This document shows, piece by piece, positions 38,724 to 47,154 of a DNA stretch of 64,000 nucleotides. The notes under the pieces were generated by a model. It was not told where the DNA came from. It saw only the letters and a list, made by a program, of their open reading frames with translations, and searched no databases. Location of the stretch: NCBI RefSeq assembly GCF_018598555.1, contig NZ_JAHEWN010000008.1:99725-163724 (forward strand), read 5' to 3'. The stretch comes from Curtobacterium aurantiacum (GTDB lineage: Bacteria > Actinomycetota > Actinomycetes > Actinomycetales > Microbacteriaceae). The translations under genes and the position numbers were made by a program. How positions within the stretch are numbered: position 1 is the stretch's first letter; the number at the start of each line of letters is the position of its first letter.

Positions 38724-41003
38724 TCAGCCCTCGGCCGGGTCCTCGGCGTGCGCGCGGACCGTCTCGGCCGAAGTGGAGTCACCCTCGGTCTCGTCGGCCA
38801 CGACGGGCGCGAGCGACAGCTTGCCGCGGTCGTCCACCTTGGTGACCTCGACCAGGACCTTCTGGCCGACGCCCAGGACGTCTTCGACGTTCTCGACACG
38901 CTTGCCACCAGCGAGCTTGCGCACCTCGGAGACGTGGAGCAGACCGTCGCGGCCCGGGAGCAGCGACACGAAGGCGCCGAACGTGGCGATCTTCACGACG
39001 GTGCCGAGGAACTGGTCCCCGATCTCCGGGTTGGTCGGGTTCGCGATCGCGTTGACCTGGGCACGAGCGGCCTCGGCCGACGGACCGTCGACGGCGCCGA
39101 TGTAGACGGTGCCGTTGTCCTCGATCGAGATGTCGGCGCCCGTGGTGTCCTGGATGCCGTTGATCGTCTTGCCCTTCGGGCCGATCAGCTCGCCGATCTT
39201 GTCGACGGGGATCTGCACCGAGATCACGCGAGGAGCGGTGTCCGCCATCTCGTCGGGTGCGTCGATCGCCTCGTTCAGCACACCGAGGATGGCCGAGCGG
39301 GCCTCCTTGGCCTGCTTGAGCGCCGCGTCGAGCACCGTCGACGGGATGCCGTCGAGCTTGGTGTCGAGCTGGATCGCGGTGACGAACTCCGAGGTACCGG
39401 CGACCTTGAAGTCCATGTCGCCGAGGGCGTCTTCCGCACCGAGGATGTCGGTCAGTGCCGCGTAGCGGGTCTGACCGTCGACGGTGTCGGAGACCAGGCC
39501 CATCGCGATGCCGGCGACCGGGGCCTTGAGGGGCACACCGGCGTTGAGCAGCGACAGGGTCGAGGCGCAGACGGAACCCATCGAGGTCGAGCCGTTGGAG
39601 CTGAGCGCCTCGGAGACCTGACGGATGGCGTACGGGAACTCGTCACGCGACGGCAGCACCGGCACGAGGGCGCGCTCGGCGAGGAAGCCGTGCCCGATCT
39701 CGCGACGCTTCGGCGAACCCACGCGGCCGGTCTCACCGGTCGAGTAGGGCGGGAAGTTGTAGTGGTGCAGGTAGCGCTTCTTCGTGACGGGCGACAGCGA
39801 GTCGATCTGCTGCTCCATCTTGAGCATGTTCAGCGTGGTGACGCCGAGGATCTGCGTCTCACCGCGCTGGAAGATCGCCGAACCGTGGACGCGCGGGATC
39901 ACGGCGACCTCGGCGTCGAGCGGACGGATGTCGGCGAGGCCGCGACCGTCCATGCGGATCTGCTCGGTCAGGATGCGGCCGCGGACGACCTTCTTCGTGA
40001 CCGACTTGTACGCGGCGCCGACCTGCGAGTTGGCGACCTCGGGCAGCGAGCCCGCGGTGACCTGCTCCGCGATGGCGGCCTTGACGCGCGACTTGAGCGC
40101 GTCGTCGGCGTCCTGACGCTCGGTCTTGGCGGCGATCTTGTAGACGTCACCGAGCTCGGAGAGCGCGAGGGCCTCGACCGCGGAGTAGACCTCGGGCGCG
40201 TACGGCGGGAAGACCGGGAAGTCCTGGATCTCCTTGGCCGACTGCGCGGCGAGCTTGGCCTGCGCGTCGACGAGGGACTTGAGGAACGGCTTCGCCGCCT
40301 CGAGGCCCTGCGCGACGATGGCCTCGTCGGGCTTGGTGGCGCCGCCCTGGATGAGGTCCCAGGCGTGCTCGGTGGCCTCGGCCTCGACCATCATGATCGC
40401 GACGTCCTCGTTGCCCGCCTCGTCCGTGACGACACGGCCGGCGACGGTGAGGTCGAACACGGCGTCGGCCAGCTGCGAGGCCTTCGGGAACGCGACCCAC
40501 TGGTCACCGATGAGCGCGAGGCGCACACCGGCGATCGGGCCGGAGAACGGCAGACCGGAGATCTGCGTCGACGCGGACGCGGCGTTGATGGCCAGCGCGT
40601 CGTAGAACTCGTCCGGAGCGATGCTCAGGACGGTGATGACGATCTGCACCTCGTTGCGGAGGCCGTCGACGAACGACGGACGCAGCGGCCGGTCGATGAG
40701 ACGGCAGACGAGGATGGCTTCGGTCGACGGACGGCCTTCGCGACGGAAGAACGAACCGGGGATCTTGCCGGCGGCGTAGGAGCGCTCCTCGACGTCGACG
40801 GTCAGCGGGAAGAAGTCGAATCCTTCACGCGGGTGCTTGCCGGCACTGGTGGCCGAGAGGAGCATCGTTTCCTCGTCGAGGTACGCGGCGACCGCGCCCT
40901 GTGCCTGCTGTGCGAGCCGACCGGTCTCGAACCGGACGGTGCGCTTGCCGTACTTGCCGTTGTCGATGACGGCTTCGGCGAACTTGATCTCGGGACCCTC
41001 CAA
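38724..41003 (-). CDS. pnp: Polyribonucleotide nucleotidyltransferase (PNPase)
   Basis: 759 residues. Two RNase PH domains ([20 protein letters not shown] and [19 protein letters not shown]), a KH domain ([20 protein letters not shown]) and an S1 domain ([20 protein letters not shown]) are all present. It degrades RNA phosphorolytically from the 3' end. The start is a TTG at 41003 with a strong AAGGAGG seven bases upstream. The usual partner rpsO is 2.5 kb away here. Confidence 0.97.
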   Translation of the reverse strand: MEGPEIKFAEAVIDNGKYGKRTVRFETGRLAQQAQGAVAAYLDEETMLLSATSAGKHPREGFDFFPLTVDVEERSYAAGKIPGSFFRREGRPSTEAILVCRLIDRPLRPSFVDGLRNEVQIVITVLSIAPDEFYDALAINAASASTQISGLPFSGPIAGVRLALIGDQWVAFPKASQLADAVFDLTVAGRVVTDEAGNEDVAIMMVEAEATEHAWDLIQGGATKPDEAIVAQGLEAAKPFLKSLVDAQAKLAAQSAKEIQDFPVFPPYAPEVYSAVEALALSELGDVYKIAAKTERQDADDALKSRVKAAIAEQVTAGSLPEVANSQVGAAYKSVTKKVVRGRILTEQIRMDGRGLADIRPLDAEVAVIPRVHGSAIFQRGETQILGVTTLNMLKMEQQIDSLSPVTKKRYLHHYNFPPYSTGETGRVGSPKRREIGHGFLAERALVPVLPSRDEFPYAIRQVSEALSSNGSTSMGSVCASTLSLLNAGVPLKAPVAGIAMGLVSDTVDGQTRYAALTDILGAEDALGDMDFKVAGTSEFVTAIQLDTKLDGIPSTVLDAALKQAKEARSAILGVLNEAIDAPDEMADTAPRVISVQIPVDKIGELIGPKGKTINGIQDTTGADISIEDNGTVYIGAVDGPSAEAARAQVNAIANPTNPEIGDQFLGTVVKIATFGAFVSLLPGRDGLLHVSEVRKLAGGKRVENVEDVLGVGQKVLVEVTKVDDRGKLSLAPVVADETEGDSTSAETVRAHAEDPAEG

Positions 41004-41190
41004 AAGGGCGCCTCCTTGATGTGTTTCCGGCAGGCCGTGGCGACGGCACTCGATGGTGCGTGCGCGCCGATCGTTCCGGACGCATGTCTGGCCAGCAGTA
41101 GAAGCACTCGGGAAACCGTTCCGGCCCGCGAGCCACCACCGATGACCAGCTCCGTGCCCGGCCTGCGCAGTGTTGTGTGTGACGTCCGGG

Positions 41191-41213
41191 GAATGAGTCC
41201 TCGGACACGATGG
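41191..41213 (-). promoter_or_regulatory. Hairpin in the pnp leader region
   Basis: GTCCG/CGGAC and GGA/TCC pair around ATGAG, about 190 bases upstream of the pnp start. A possible -10 TAAAGT lies at 41219-41214 upstream of it. E. coli pnp is autoregulated through a leader stem; whether this hairpin does the same is speculation. I see nothing else in the 281-bp gap except the next promoter. Confidence 0.3.
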
Positions 41214-41272
41214 ACTTTACCAGTCCTCAGGCTGTGGGCGGCGCGGCTCGCTGGACTCCTGGTGAACATCGG

Positions 41273-41278
41273 TAGCCT
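41273..41278 (+). promoter_or_regulatory. -10 element of the lytic transglycosylase-like gene (leaderless type)
   Basis: TAGCCT is six bases before the ATG at 41285. Confidence 0.6.
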
Positions 41279-41284
41279 GCCGAC

Positions 41285-42487
41285 ATGCGCCTCACCCCCT
41301 CGCGGGGCGTGCTCGTCGCGGCCGCCGTGGTCGTCGGCGCGCTCGTCGCCCCGGCCCTCACCGCCGTGCCCGCGAACGCGACCGAGTACCCGACCTGGCA
41401 GGACGTGCAGCGCGCGAAGGGCAACGAGACCGCGAAGCGTGCCGAGGTGCAGAAGGTGCAGGCTGCACTGCAGTCGGCGCAGGACGAAGCGGCCGCGAAG
41501 TCGCAGGCCGCCCTGGTCGCCTCGTCGAAGGCGGACGCGGCCGAGGCGGAGCTGGCGACGGCCGCCCAGGCCGCCACGAGCCTCCAGGCCCAGGCGCACC
41601 ACGCAGCCGAGACGGCGGACCGGGCCCAGCAACGGGCTGGCCAGCTGGCCGCGGACCTGTACCGCGACGGCAGCACGAACCAGATGACCACCCGGATCGC
41701 CACCGCGACGAACCCCGACCAGCTCCTGTACCAGCTCGGCGCGCTCGACCAGCTGTCGGAGACCTGGTCGGGCGTCATGGACGACGCGTCCGTCGCCGCC
41801 GGAACGGCCTCGTCGCTGCAGGAACAGGCCCAGCGGGCGGAGACGGAGCGCGCGACGCGCGCGCAGGCCGCCGAGGAACGTTCGGCTGCTGCGAAGTCGG
41901 CGGAACAGGCGGCGGACGCCGCCGTCGAGTCGACGGAGCGGCACAGCGACGAGCTGTACGCGCAGCTCGCGTCACTCAGGGACAGCACCGCGAAGCAGGA
42001 GGCCGGGTACGAGCTCGGCCAGCGGGTCGCCGCGCAGAAGGCGGAGCAGCAGCGCAAGCGGGCCGCAGCCGCAGCGGCCGAGGCAGCGGCGAACGCGGCA
42101 GCGGCGAACGACGGCGGCGGCGCGACCAGTGGCGGGACCGGCACGTCCTACCCGAGCACCGGCGGCGTCGTCGTCGACCCGGCCGGCGCTCAGGCCTACG
42201 CGCGCGGAGCCCTGGCGTCGAACGGATGGGGCGACGACCAGTTCTCGTGCCTGGTGTCACTGTGGACGCAGGAGTCCGGGTGGCGGGCGAACGCGTTGAA
42301 CGCCTCGAGCGGCGCCTACGGCATCCCGCAGTCACTGCCGGCCGAGAAGATGGCGGTCGCCGGAGCCGACTGGCGGACGAACGCCGCGACGCAGATCAAC
42401 TGGGGCCTGGCCTACATCAAGAGCGCCTACGGCTCACCCTGCGGCGCCTGGAACCACGAGATGAGCGTCAACCCGCACTGGTACTGA
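41285..42487 (+). CDS. Secreted coiled-coil protein with lytic-transglycosylase-like C-terminus
   Basis: 400 residues. A signal peptide with a VAAAVVVGALVAPALTAV core is cleaved after about ANA (residue ~31). Residues ~40-265 are Ala/Gln/Glu-rich coiled coil, as in cell-wall hydrolase regulators. After a Gly/Ser/Thr linker, residues ~300-400 form an SLT-like domain with CLVSLWTQESGWRANALNA, GAYGIPQSLP and NWGLAYIKSAYGSPCGAW, as in aggregation-promoting-factor proteins. The Glu of QESGW would be catalytic. Likely acts on peptidoglycan. Confidence 0.88.
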   Translation: MRLTPSRGVLVAAAVVVGALVAPALTAVPANATEYPTWQDVQRAKGNETAKRAEVQKVQAALQSAQDEAAAKSQAALVASSKADAAEAELATAAQAATSLQAQAHHAAETADRAQQRAGQLAADLYRDGSTNQMTTRIATATNPDQLLYQLGALDQLSETWSGVMDDASVAAGTASSLQEQAQRAETERATRAQAAEERSAAAKSAEQAADAAVESTERHSDELYAQLASLRDSTAKQEAGYELGQRVAAQKAEQQRKRAAAAAAEAAANAAAANDGGGATSGGTGTSYPSTGGVVVDPAGAQAYARGALASNGWGDDQFSCLVSLWTQESGWRANALNASSGAYGIPQSLPAEKMAVAGADWRTNAATQINWGLAYIKSAYGSPCGAWNHEMSVNPHWY

Positions 42488-42514
42488 CCGTCCGGTTGAC
42501 GCCGTCGTTTCACT

Positions 42515-42580
42515 GAGACGCCGCCGAACGCACGAGACGCCGCCCGATTCGGCGGCGTCTCGCGAACACGGCGGCGTCTC
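42515..42580. repeat. Family C nested dyad
   Basis: Middle arms GAGACGCCGCCG/CGGCGGCGTCTC (42515-42526, 42569-42580) enclose CGAGACGCCGCC/GGCGGCGTCTCG (42533-42544, 42551-42562). It fills the tail-to-tail junction of the transglycosylase-like and FMN-reductase genes. Confidence 0.8.
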
Positions 42581-42589
42581 GGGAGCGAG

Positions 42590-43207
42590 TCAGTGGCCGA
42601 GGCCACCGAGCAGGCTCGCGAAGTCCGGGGTCGCGGGGAGCGCGTCGGCTTCCTGCGGGGTCCGACTGGAGGCCCGGATCGCCCAGGCCAGGTCGGCTCC
42701 GGCCCGGCGGATGCGACCGTCCAGGGCGGCCGCGTCACCGTCGGTCCCCCAGTCGTCGGTCGCGGCGAACACCCCGGTGGGCACGATCGCCGCGCGCAGG
42801 TACGCGAAGACCGGCCGGAGGGCGTGGTCGATCGCGAGCGAGTGCCGCGACGTCCCGCCGGTCGCACCGAGCAGGACGGGCATGTCGGCCATCGAGTCCT
42901 TGTCGAGCACGTCCAGGAACGACTTCGCCAGCCCACTGACGCCCGCGGTGAAGATCGGCGTGACGAACACGACGGCGTCGGCCTCGACCACGGCGGCCGT
43001 CGCTGCGGAGAGCGCCGGGGCCGCGAACCCGGTGAGCATCGCGTCGGTGATCTCGTGCGCGAGCGGTCGGAGTTCGACGTGCACGACGTGTGCGGGGGTG
43101 CCCTCGGCGACGAGCGAGGACACCGCGGCCTCCCCCAGGCGGTCGGCGAGCAGGCGGGTGGAGCTGGGCTCGGAGAGTCCGGCGGAGACGACGGCGATGG
43201 TGGTCAT
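42590..43207 (-). CDS. NAD(P)H-dependent FMN reductase family protein
   Basis: 205 residues from an ATG at 43207 with GGGAAG upstream. The flavodoxin-like N-terminus is VVSAGLSEPSSTRLLADRLG; the FMN-binding loop is VFVTPIFTAGVSGLAKSFLD, followed by LLGATGGTSRH. It matches the actinobacterial CE1759-type FMN reductase group. Its promoter has a likely -10 TATGTT at 43244-43239 next to the palindrome ATGC-GTTT-GCAT (43226-43237), a possible operator. It sits alone between pnp and rpsO. Confidence 0.88.
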   Translation of the reverse strand: MTTIAVVSAGLSEPSSTRLLADRLGEAAVSSLVAEGTPAHVVHVELRPLAHEITDAMLTGFAAPALSAATAAVVEADAVVFVTPIFTAGVSGLAKSFLDVLDKDSMADMPVLLGATGGTSRHSLAIDHALRPVFAYLRAAIVPTGVFAATDDWGTDGDAAALDGRIRRAGADLAWAIRASSRTPQEADALPATPDFASLLGGLGH

Positions 43208-43225
43208 GATGCTTCCCGACTTTCG

Positions 43226-43237
43226 ATGCGTTTGCAT
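43226..43237. promoter_or_regulatory. Small palindrome downstream of the FMN-reductase -10
   Basis: ATGCGTTTGCAT pairs ATGC with GCAT and lies at the expected transcription start, between the -10 TATGTT and the gene. Confidence 0.35.
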
Positions 43238-43460
43238 GAACATAGCATCCAACCGGGTCACCATCGCAACCATTCCCGCCATCGAGCAGCGTGCCGATCG
43301 GTCACGACTCCCCGCGCGCTGACTCCGGACCGGTCACGAAGTGTCGCTTGGGACCCCGGTGGCCGACGAATCATGACCGCCGCAAGAGCGCGGGCGACGT
43401 GTCGCGACCGACCGAGGACGGAGCGCGCCCCCGCCGAGCGTCGAACGCCCCGGGAACGAA

Positions 43461-43497
43461 GAACGCCCCGGTCCTCACGAAGAGGACCGGGGCGTTC
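43461..43497 (-). terminator. rpsO terminator hairpin
   Basis: A perfect 16-bp stem (43461-43476 with 43482-43497) and loop ACGAA lies 21 bases past the rpsO stop. Confidence 0.85.
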
Positions 43498-43518
43498 GGT
43501 CAAGCGTGTGTCGGTCGA

Positions 43519-43788
43519 CTAGCGACGCAGGCCGAGGCGCTCGATGAGCGTGCGGTAGCGGGCGATGTCGACGTCGGAGAGGTAGCCGAGGAGACGGCGA
43601 CGCTGACCGACCATGAGGAGCAGGCCACGACGCGAGTGGTGGTCGTGCTTGTGCTCCTTGAGGTGCTCGTTCAGGTCGTTGATACGACGCGTCAGAACGG
43701 CGACCTGGACCTCGGGGGATCCGGTGTCGCCCGGGTGGGTCGCGTACTCTTCGATGATCTCCTGCTTGACCTGTGCGTCAAGTGCCAT
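43519..43788 (-). CDS. rpsO: 30S ribosomal protein S15
   Basis: 89 residues, the normal length. [38 protein letters not shown] and [12 protein letters not shown] are S15 signatures, with the 16S rRNA-contacting His/Asp/Ser. AAGGGGA precedes the ATG at 43788. A leader of about 80 bases downstream of a possible -10 TAGTCT (43880-43875) could hold an S15 autoregulatory fold, but I see only a small GTGC/GCAC stem. Confidence 0.98.
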   Translation of the reverse strand: MALDAQVKQEIIEEYATHPGDTGSPEVQVAVLTRRINDLNEHLKEHKHDHHSRRGLLLMVGQRRRLLGYLSDVDIARYRTLIERLGLRR

Positions 43789-43888
43789 GGTGATCCCCTT
43801 CCTGTCCGTTGCGCGGTGCCCGTGCCTGATGCACGAGCGCTCTTTGTCCGCGGCCGTTCGACGGCAACCGCACAAGACTACCAGAGTC

Positions 43889-44338
43889 CTAGGCGGTCCT
43901 GGGGTGCAGACGGCGTCGGCGACGACGCTCCGGCAGCAGGCTGCGGACGAGTCCGACCAGCGTCGCGCCGAGCAGTCCGCCGAGGCCGTTCGACAGCACG
44001 TCGCGCGGGTCCGCGACGCGGTACGGCAGGTACGTGGCCTGCGCGAACTCGATGCCGGTCGACAGCGCGACCGCGACGAGCGCGCCGAGGATCCACCAGC
44101 GCCGGGGCAACCACAGCGCCGCGAGCATCCCCACGGGCACGAACATCGCGATGTTGGCGAGGAACTCGGTGCGCTCGTACGTGAACCAGGCACCGTGCGG
44201 CAGCTGCTGCACCCAGGCGATCGCGTGCAGCACGAGGGAGTTCTGGGCCGAGGTGAAGACCTGCGGGGTCAGCGTCATCCGCCAGATCACCCAGGCGTAG
44301 CCCGCGGTCAGGGCGAGGAGGAGGAGTCGACGGAACAT
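43889..44338 (-). CDS. VanZ-like family membrane protein
   Basis: 149 residues with four membrane segments. TLTPQVF near the N-terminus, [19 protein letters not shown] and [21 protein letters not shown] match the VanZ/RDD-like family (E-F-x-Q with R-x-x-D-x-x-D-x-x-x-N). The C-terminus is very Arg-rich ([14 protein letters not shown]). Role unknown; VanZ itself gives low-level teicoplanin resistance. Start at ATG 44338. Confidence 0.88.
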   Translation of the reverse strand: MFRRLLLLALTAGYAWVIWRMTLTPQVFTSAQNSLVLHAIAWVQQLPHGAWFTYERTEFLANIAMFVPVGMLAALWLPRRWWILGALVAVALSTGIEFAQATYLPYRVADPRDVLSNGLGGLLGATLVGLVRSLLPERRRRRRLHPRTA

Positions 44339-44520
44339 CCGCACAGTGTGCTGCACGGTCCTGCGCGGTCGCTGGAGCGCTCCTGTCAGCCGTCGGTGCG
44401 ACACCTGGGCGATCGCGGATCGGCGCTGGTCAGGACTCCCCCGCACCTGTCAGCATGGGTCCGGGCGCGATCGGTGCCCGCACCACCGACACCGCACGGT
44501 CAGATCAGGAGCACCGCAGC

Positions 44521-45597
44521 ATGCCGGAGCACGAGGCACCCAGCACCCCACGCCGCAACCGCACCGGCGGCCTGCGGCAGTGGGGGTGGATCGCCGCTGC
44601 GGCTGTCGTCGTCGCCGCGGTCGTCACGACCCTCGTGGTCGTCGGCCCGTGGAACGGCGGCCAGCCGGACGGCGACCGTACCCCGAGCGGGCGCAGCGTC
44701 GCCGAGCGGAAGTCCGCGGCCGAGGCGTTCCCGGGCGGGCTCGCGCGCCAGCCGACCGCCGTGAACCAGGCCGGCCTCCGCGAGCGCCAGGCCCGGGCCG
44801 AGGGCGACGCCGAGACCGCCGAGCAGATCGCGGTGATCGCCGACCAGCCGATCGCGACGTGGCTGACGAACACCTCGCGGGCCGAGACCCGCTCGACGAT
44901 CCGGTCGGTGGTCAGCACGGCGGAGGAACGCGGTGGCACCCCCGTGTTCGTCCTCTACAACATCCCGGACCGTGACTGCGGCAGCTACTCGAAGGGCGGC
45001 ACCGAGGACGACGCCTACCTGCCGTGGGTCCGGTCCGCCGTCCGGGCGATGGCCGGTTCGCACGCGGTCGTGCTCGTCGAACCCGACTCGATCGCCCAGA
45101 TCCAGAACTGCGAGCGGCTGCGCGACGAACGCCTGCCCCTGCTGCGGAAGGCCGTCGACGCCCTGACCGGCCACGGGCTCACCGTGTACCTGGACGGCGG
45201 CAACGAGAACCGTGTGCCGACCGCCACCATGGCCGACTGGCTGCGGCAGGCCGGCGTCGACGAGGTGCAGGGCTTCTTCACGAACGTGTCGAACTTCTAC
45301 CGGGTCGACCAGGAGCGCGCGTACGCCGACGAGCTCGCCGACGCGATCGGCGGCGACCCGCACTTCGTCATCGACGTCTCCCGCAACGGGCAGGGGTGGC
45401 GGGGCACCTGGTGCAACCCCGAGGGTGCCGGCCTCGGCCAGGAGCCGCACGTCACCGGCGGCAGCACGCGGCTCGACGCCCTGCTCTGGGTGAAGACACC
45501 GGGGCTCAGCGACGGCACCTGCAACGGCGGCCCCGCGGCCGGCCAGTGGTGGGAGTCGTACGCGCTGGCCCTCGTCGAGCACCGCAAGCGCGACTGA
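44521..45597 (+). CDS. Glycoside hydrolase family 6 (endoglucanase-type), membrane-anchored
   Basis: About 358 residues from ATG 44521 with AGGAG nine bases upstream. An N-terminal anchor (WGWIAAAAVVVAAVVTTLVV) is followed by a GH6 domain. Motifs are PVFVLYNIPDRDCGSYSKGG (Asp region), VVLVEPDSIAQI, FVIDVSRNGQGWRGTWCNP and LLWVKTPGLSDGTCNGG, all typical of GH6 catalytic sites. There is no cellulose-binding module. Plant-associated members of this clade often carry such enzymes. Substrate probably beta-1,4-glucan, inferred from the family. Confidence 0.92.
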   Translation: MPEHEAPSTPRRNRTGGLRQWGWIAAAAVVVAAVVTTLVVVGPWNGGQPDGDRTPSGRSVAERKSAAEAFPGGLARQPTAVNQAGLRERQARAEGDAETAEQIAVIADQPIATWLTNTSRAETRSTIRSVVSTAEERGGTPVFVLYNIPDRDCGSYSKGGTEDDAYLPWVRSAVRAMAGSHAVVLVEPDSIAQIQNCERLRDERLPLLRKAVDALTGHGLTVYLDGGNENRVPTATMADWLRQAGVDEVQGFFTNVSNFYRVDQERAYADELADAIGGDPHFVIDVSRNGQGWRGTWCNPEGAGLGQEPHVTGGSTRLDALLWVKTPGLSDGTCNGGPAAGQWWESYALALVEHRKRD

Positions 45598-45655
45598 CCC
45601 CGCCACGAGACGGCCCGCGCAGGGCCGTGTCGGTGCCCGGTGGTTGCATGTGCGC

Positions 45656-46705
45656 ATGACCGCGACCGACCGCATCCGCTCCGTCGTCCCGCCCTACCTG
45701 CTCCGCGCCGTCGCCGGTGCCGATGCGTTCCCCCGGGCGGCCTCGGCGGCACGCACCGCACTGGCCTCGCTCGACGCCGTGCAGGCGCCGAAGCACGCGC
45801 ACCTGGTCGCACCGCGCGGCGTCAGCGGTGCCGTCGACCGCTCCCCGCAGCGGACGATCACCGACGCGCACGGCACCACGACGCTGCCCGGCACCGTCGT
45901 CCGGCGCGAGGGCGACGCCGACTCCGGTGACGCCGCGGTCGACGAGGCGTACGCGGGCCTCGGCGCCACGCACGCCTTCTGGCTCAAGGTGTTCGACCGG
46001 GTGTCGATCGACGGCGCCGGGCTCCCCCTCGACGCGACCGTGCACTACGGCCAGGACTACGACAACGCCTACTGGGACGGCAACCGGATGGTGTTCGGCG
46101 ACGGCGACGACGAGGTGTTCCGCCGCTTCACCGTCGCGCTCGACGTCATCGGCCACGAGCTCGCGCACGGCGTCACGCAGTACACCGCCGACCTGACCTA
46201 CCAGGGCCAGTCGGGCGCCCTCAACGAGTCGATCAGCGACGTCTTCGGCTCCCTGGTCGCCCAGTACGCGGCGGGGCAGACGGCGGAGCAGGCGAACTGG
46301 CTCATCGGCGAGGGGCTGTTCACCGACGCCGTGCAGGGCGACGCGCTCCGGTCGATGCGGGCCCCCGGCACCGCGTACGACGACCCGGTGCTCGGGAAGG
46401 ACCCGCAGCCGGCGACCATGTCCGGCTTCGTCGTCACCACGGACGACGCCGGTGGGGTCCACACGAACTCCGGCATCCCGAACCACGCGTTCTTCCTGGC
46501 GGCCACGGCCATCGGCGGCCCCGCGTGGCTGGGCGCCGGTGCCGTCTGGTGGGACGCTCTGACGTCGGCCGAGGTGACCGCCTCGATCGACTTCGCCGGC
46601 TTCGCCACCGTCACCGTCGACGCGGCCGGGCGGCGGTTCGGGGACGGTTCCGCCGAGCAGACCGCGGTCCGTCAGGCCTGGCAGCAGGTGGGCGTGCTCG
46701 ACTGA
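45656..46705 (+). CDS. M4 metalloprotease, protealysin-like
   Basis: About 349 residues. VVPPYLLRAV at the N-terminus is the PPL motif of the short propeptide of protealysin-like proteases. The zinc site is VIGHELAHGVTQY (HExxH), with the third ligand Glu in ALNESISDVFGSLV. TDDAGGVHTNSGIPNHAFFL carries the catalytic His region. There is no signal peptide, which fits an intracellular or non-classically exported enzyme. The next gene encodes its probable inhibitor. I choose ATG 45656. Confidence 0.95.
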   Translation: MTATDRIRSVVPPYLLRAVAGADAFPRAASAARTALASLDAVQAPKHAHLVAPRGVSGAVDRSPQRTITDAHGTTTLPGTVVRREGDADSGDAAVDEAYAGLGATHAFWLKVFDRVSIDGAGLPLDATVHYGQDYDNAYWDGNRMVFGDGDDEVFRRFTVALDVIGHELAHGVTQYTADLTYQGQSGALNESISDVFGSLVAQYAAGQTAEQANWLIGEGLFTDAVQGDALRSMRAPGTAYDDPVLGKDPQPATMSGFVVTTDDAGGVHTNSGIPNHAFFLAATAIGGPAWLGAGAVWWDALTSAEVTASIDFAGFATVTVDAAGRRFGDGSAEQTAVRQAWQQVGVLD

Positions 46706-46721
46706 GCAGGCCACCCGGGCG

Positions 46722-46727
46722 TACCGT
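46722..46727 (+). promoter_or_regulatory. -10 element of the emfourin gene (leaderless type)
   Basis: TACCGT is seven bases before the ATG at 46735, 16 bases past the protease stop. The inhibitor can therefore be expressed without the protease. Confidence 0.55.
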
Positions 46728-46734
46728 CGGGGCC

Positions 46735-47004
46735 ATGCGCATCGAGGTCCGCCGCTCCGGGGGCTTCGCCGGCACCACACGGCGCTGGCGGGTCGACACC
46801 GACACGAGCAGCGACCCCACGGCGTGGTCCGACGTCGTCGACGCGCTGCGGCGTACCCCGGCACCGACGGCCGAGCCCGTCCCCGACGACTTCAGCTGGA
46901 CGATCACCGTCGAGCGCACCACCGTGACGATCCCGGGTCGCCGCCTCGACGGTCCGTGGGCCGACCTGGTCGCGCGGGTGCGGTCCGAAGGCGACCCGAC
47001 CTGA
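46735..47004 (+). CDS. Emfourin-like inhibitor of the M4 protease
   Basis: 89 residues: MRIEVRRSGGFAGTTRRWRV at the start, FSWTITVERTTVTIPGRR in the middle and GPWADLVARV at the end. This matches my knowledge of emfourin, the cytoplasmic protealysin inhibitor encoded beside M4 protease genes. Adjacency to the HELAH protease supports this. No signal peptide. Confidence 0.8.
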   Translation: MRIEVRRSGGFAGTTRRWRVDTDTSSDPTAWSDVVDALRRTPAPTAEPVPDDFSWTITVERTTVTIPGRRLDGPWADLVARVRSEGDPT

Positions 47005-47007
47005 ACC

Positions 47008-47041
47008 GGGAGGCCCGTGGCGGGCCCGCACCGGGCCTCCC
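47008..47041. repeat. Family A palindrome
   Basis: GGGAGGCCCG (47008-47017) and CGGGCCTCCC (47032-47041) form a perfect 10-bp stem just past the emfourin stop. Confidence 0.75.
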
Positions 47042-47075
47042 GTCCGCCCCGCGGAGACGCCACCGCCCAACGGTC

Positions 47076-47127
47076 GTGAGCAGGAGCGGTCGCGTGGGAC
47101 CGACGGACCCGGACCGTTCCTGCTCAC
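47076..47127. repeat. Family B dyad
   Basis: GTGAGCAGGA (47076-47085) pairs with TCCTGCTCAC (47118-47127), continuing inward with CGGTC/GACCG after one mismatch. Tail-to-tail junction of the emfourin and helicase genes. Confidence 0.75.
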
Positions 47128-47154
47128 GGAGTGCGCGTCGGACGCGCGCCATCG

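Noticed and set aside
43789..43888. S15 autoregulatory leader RNA before rpsO
   Set aside because: Only a 4-bp GTGC/GCAC stem is visible, too little to claim one of the known S15 leader folds.
44521..47004. Secreted degradative island (cellulase plus M4 protease)
   Set aside because: Only the GH6 protein has a membrane/export segment. The M4 protease lacks a signal peptide and is paired with an intracellular-type inhibitor, so a joint export role is not supported.
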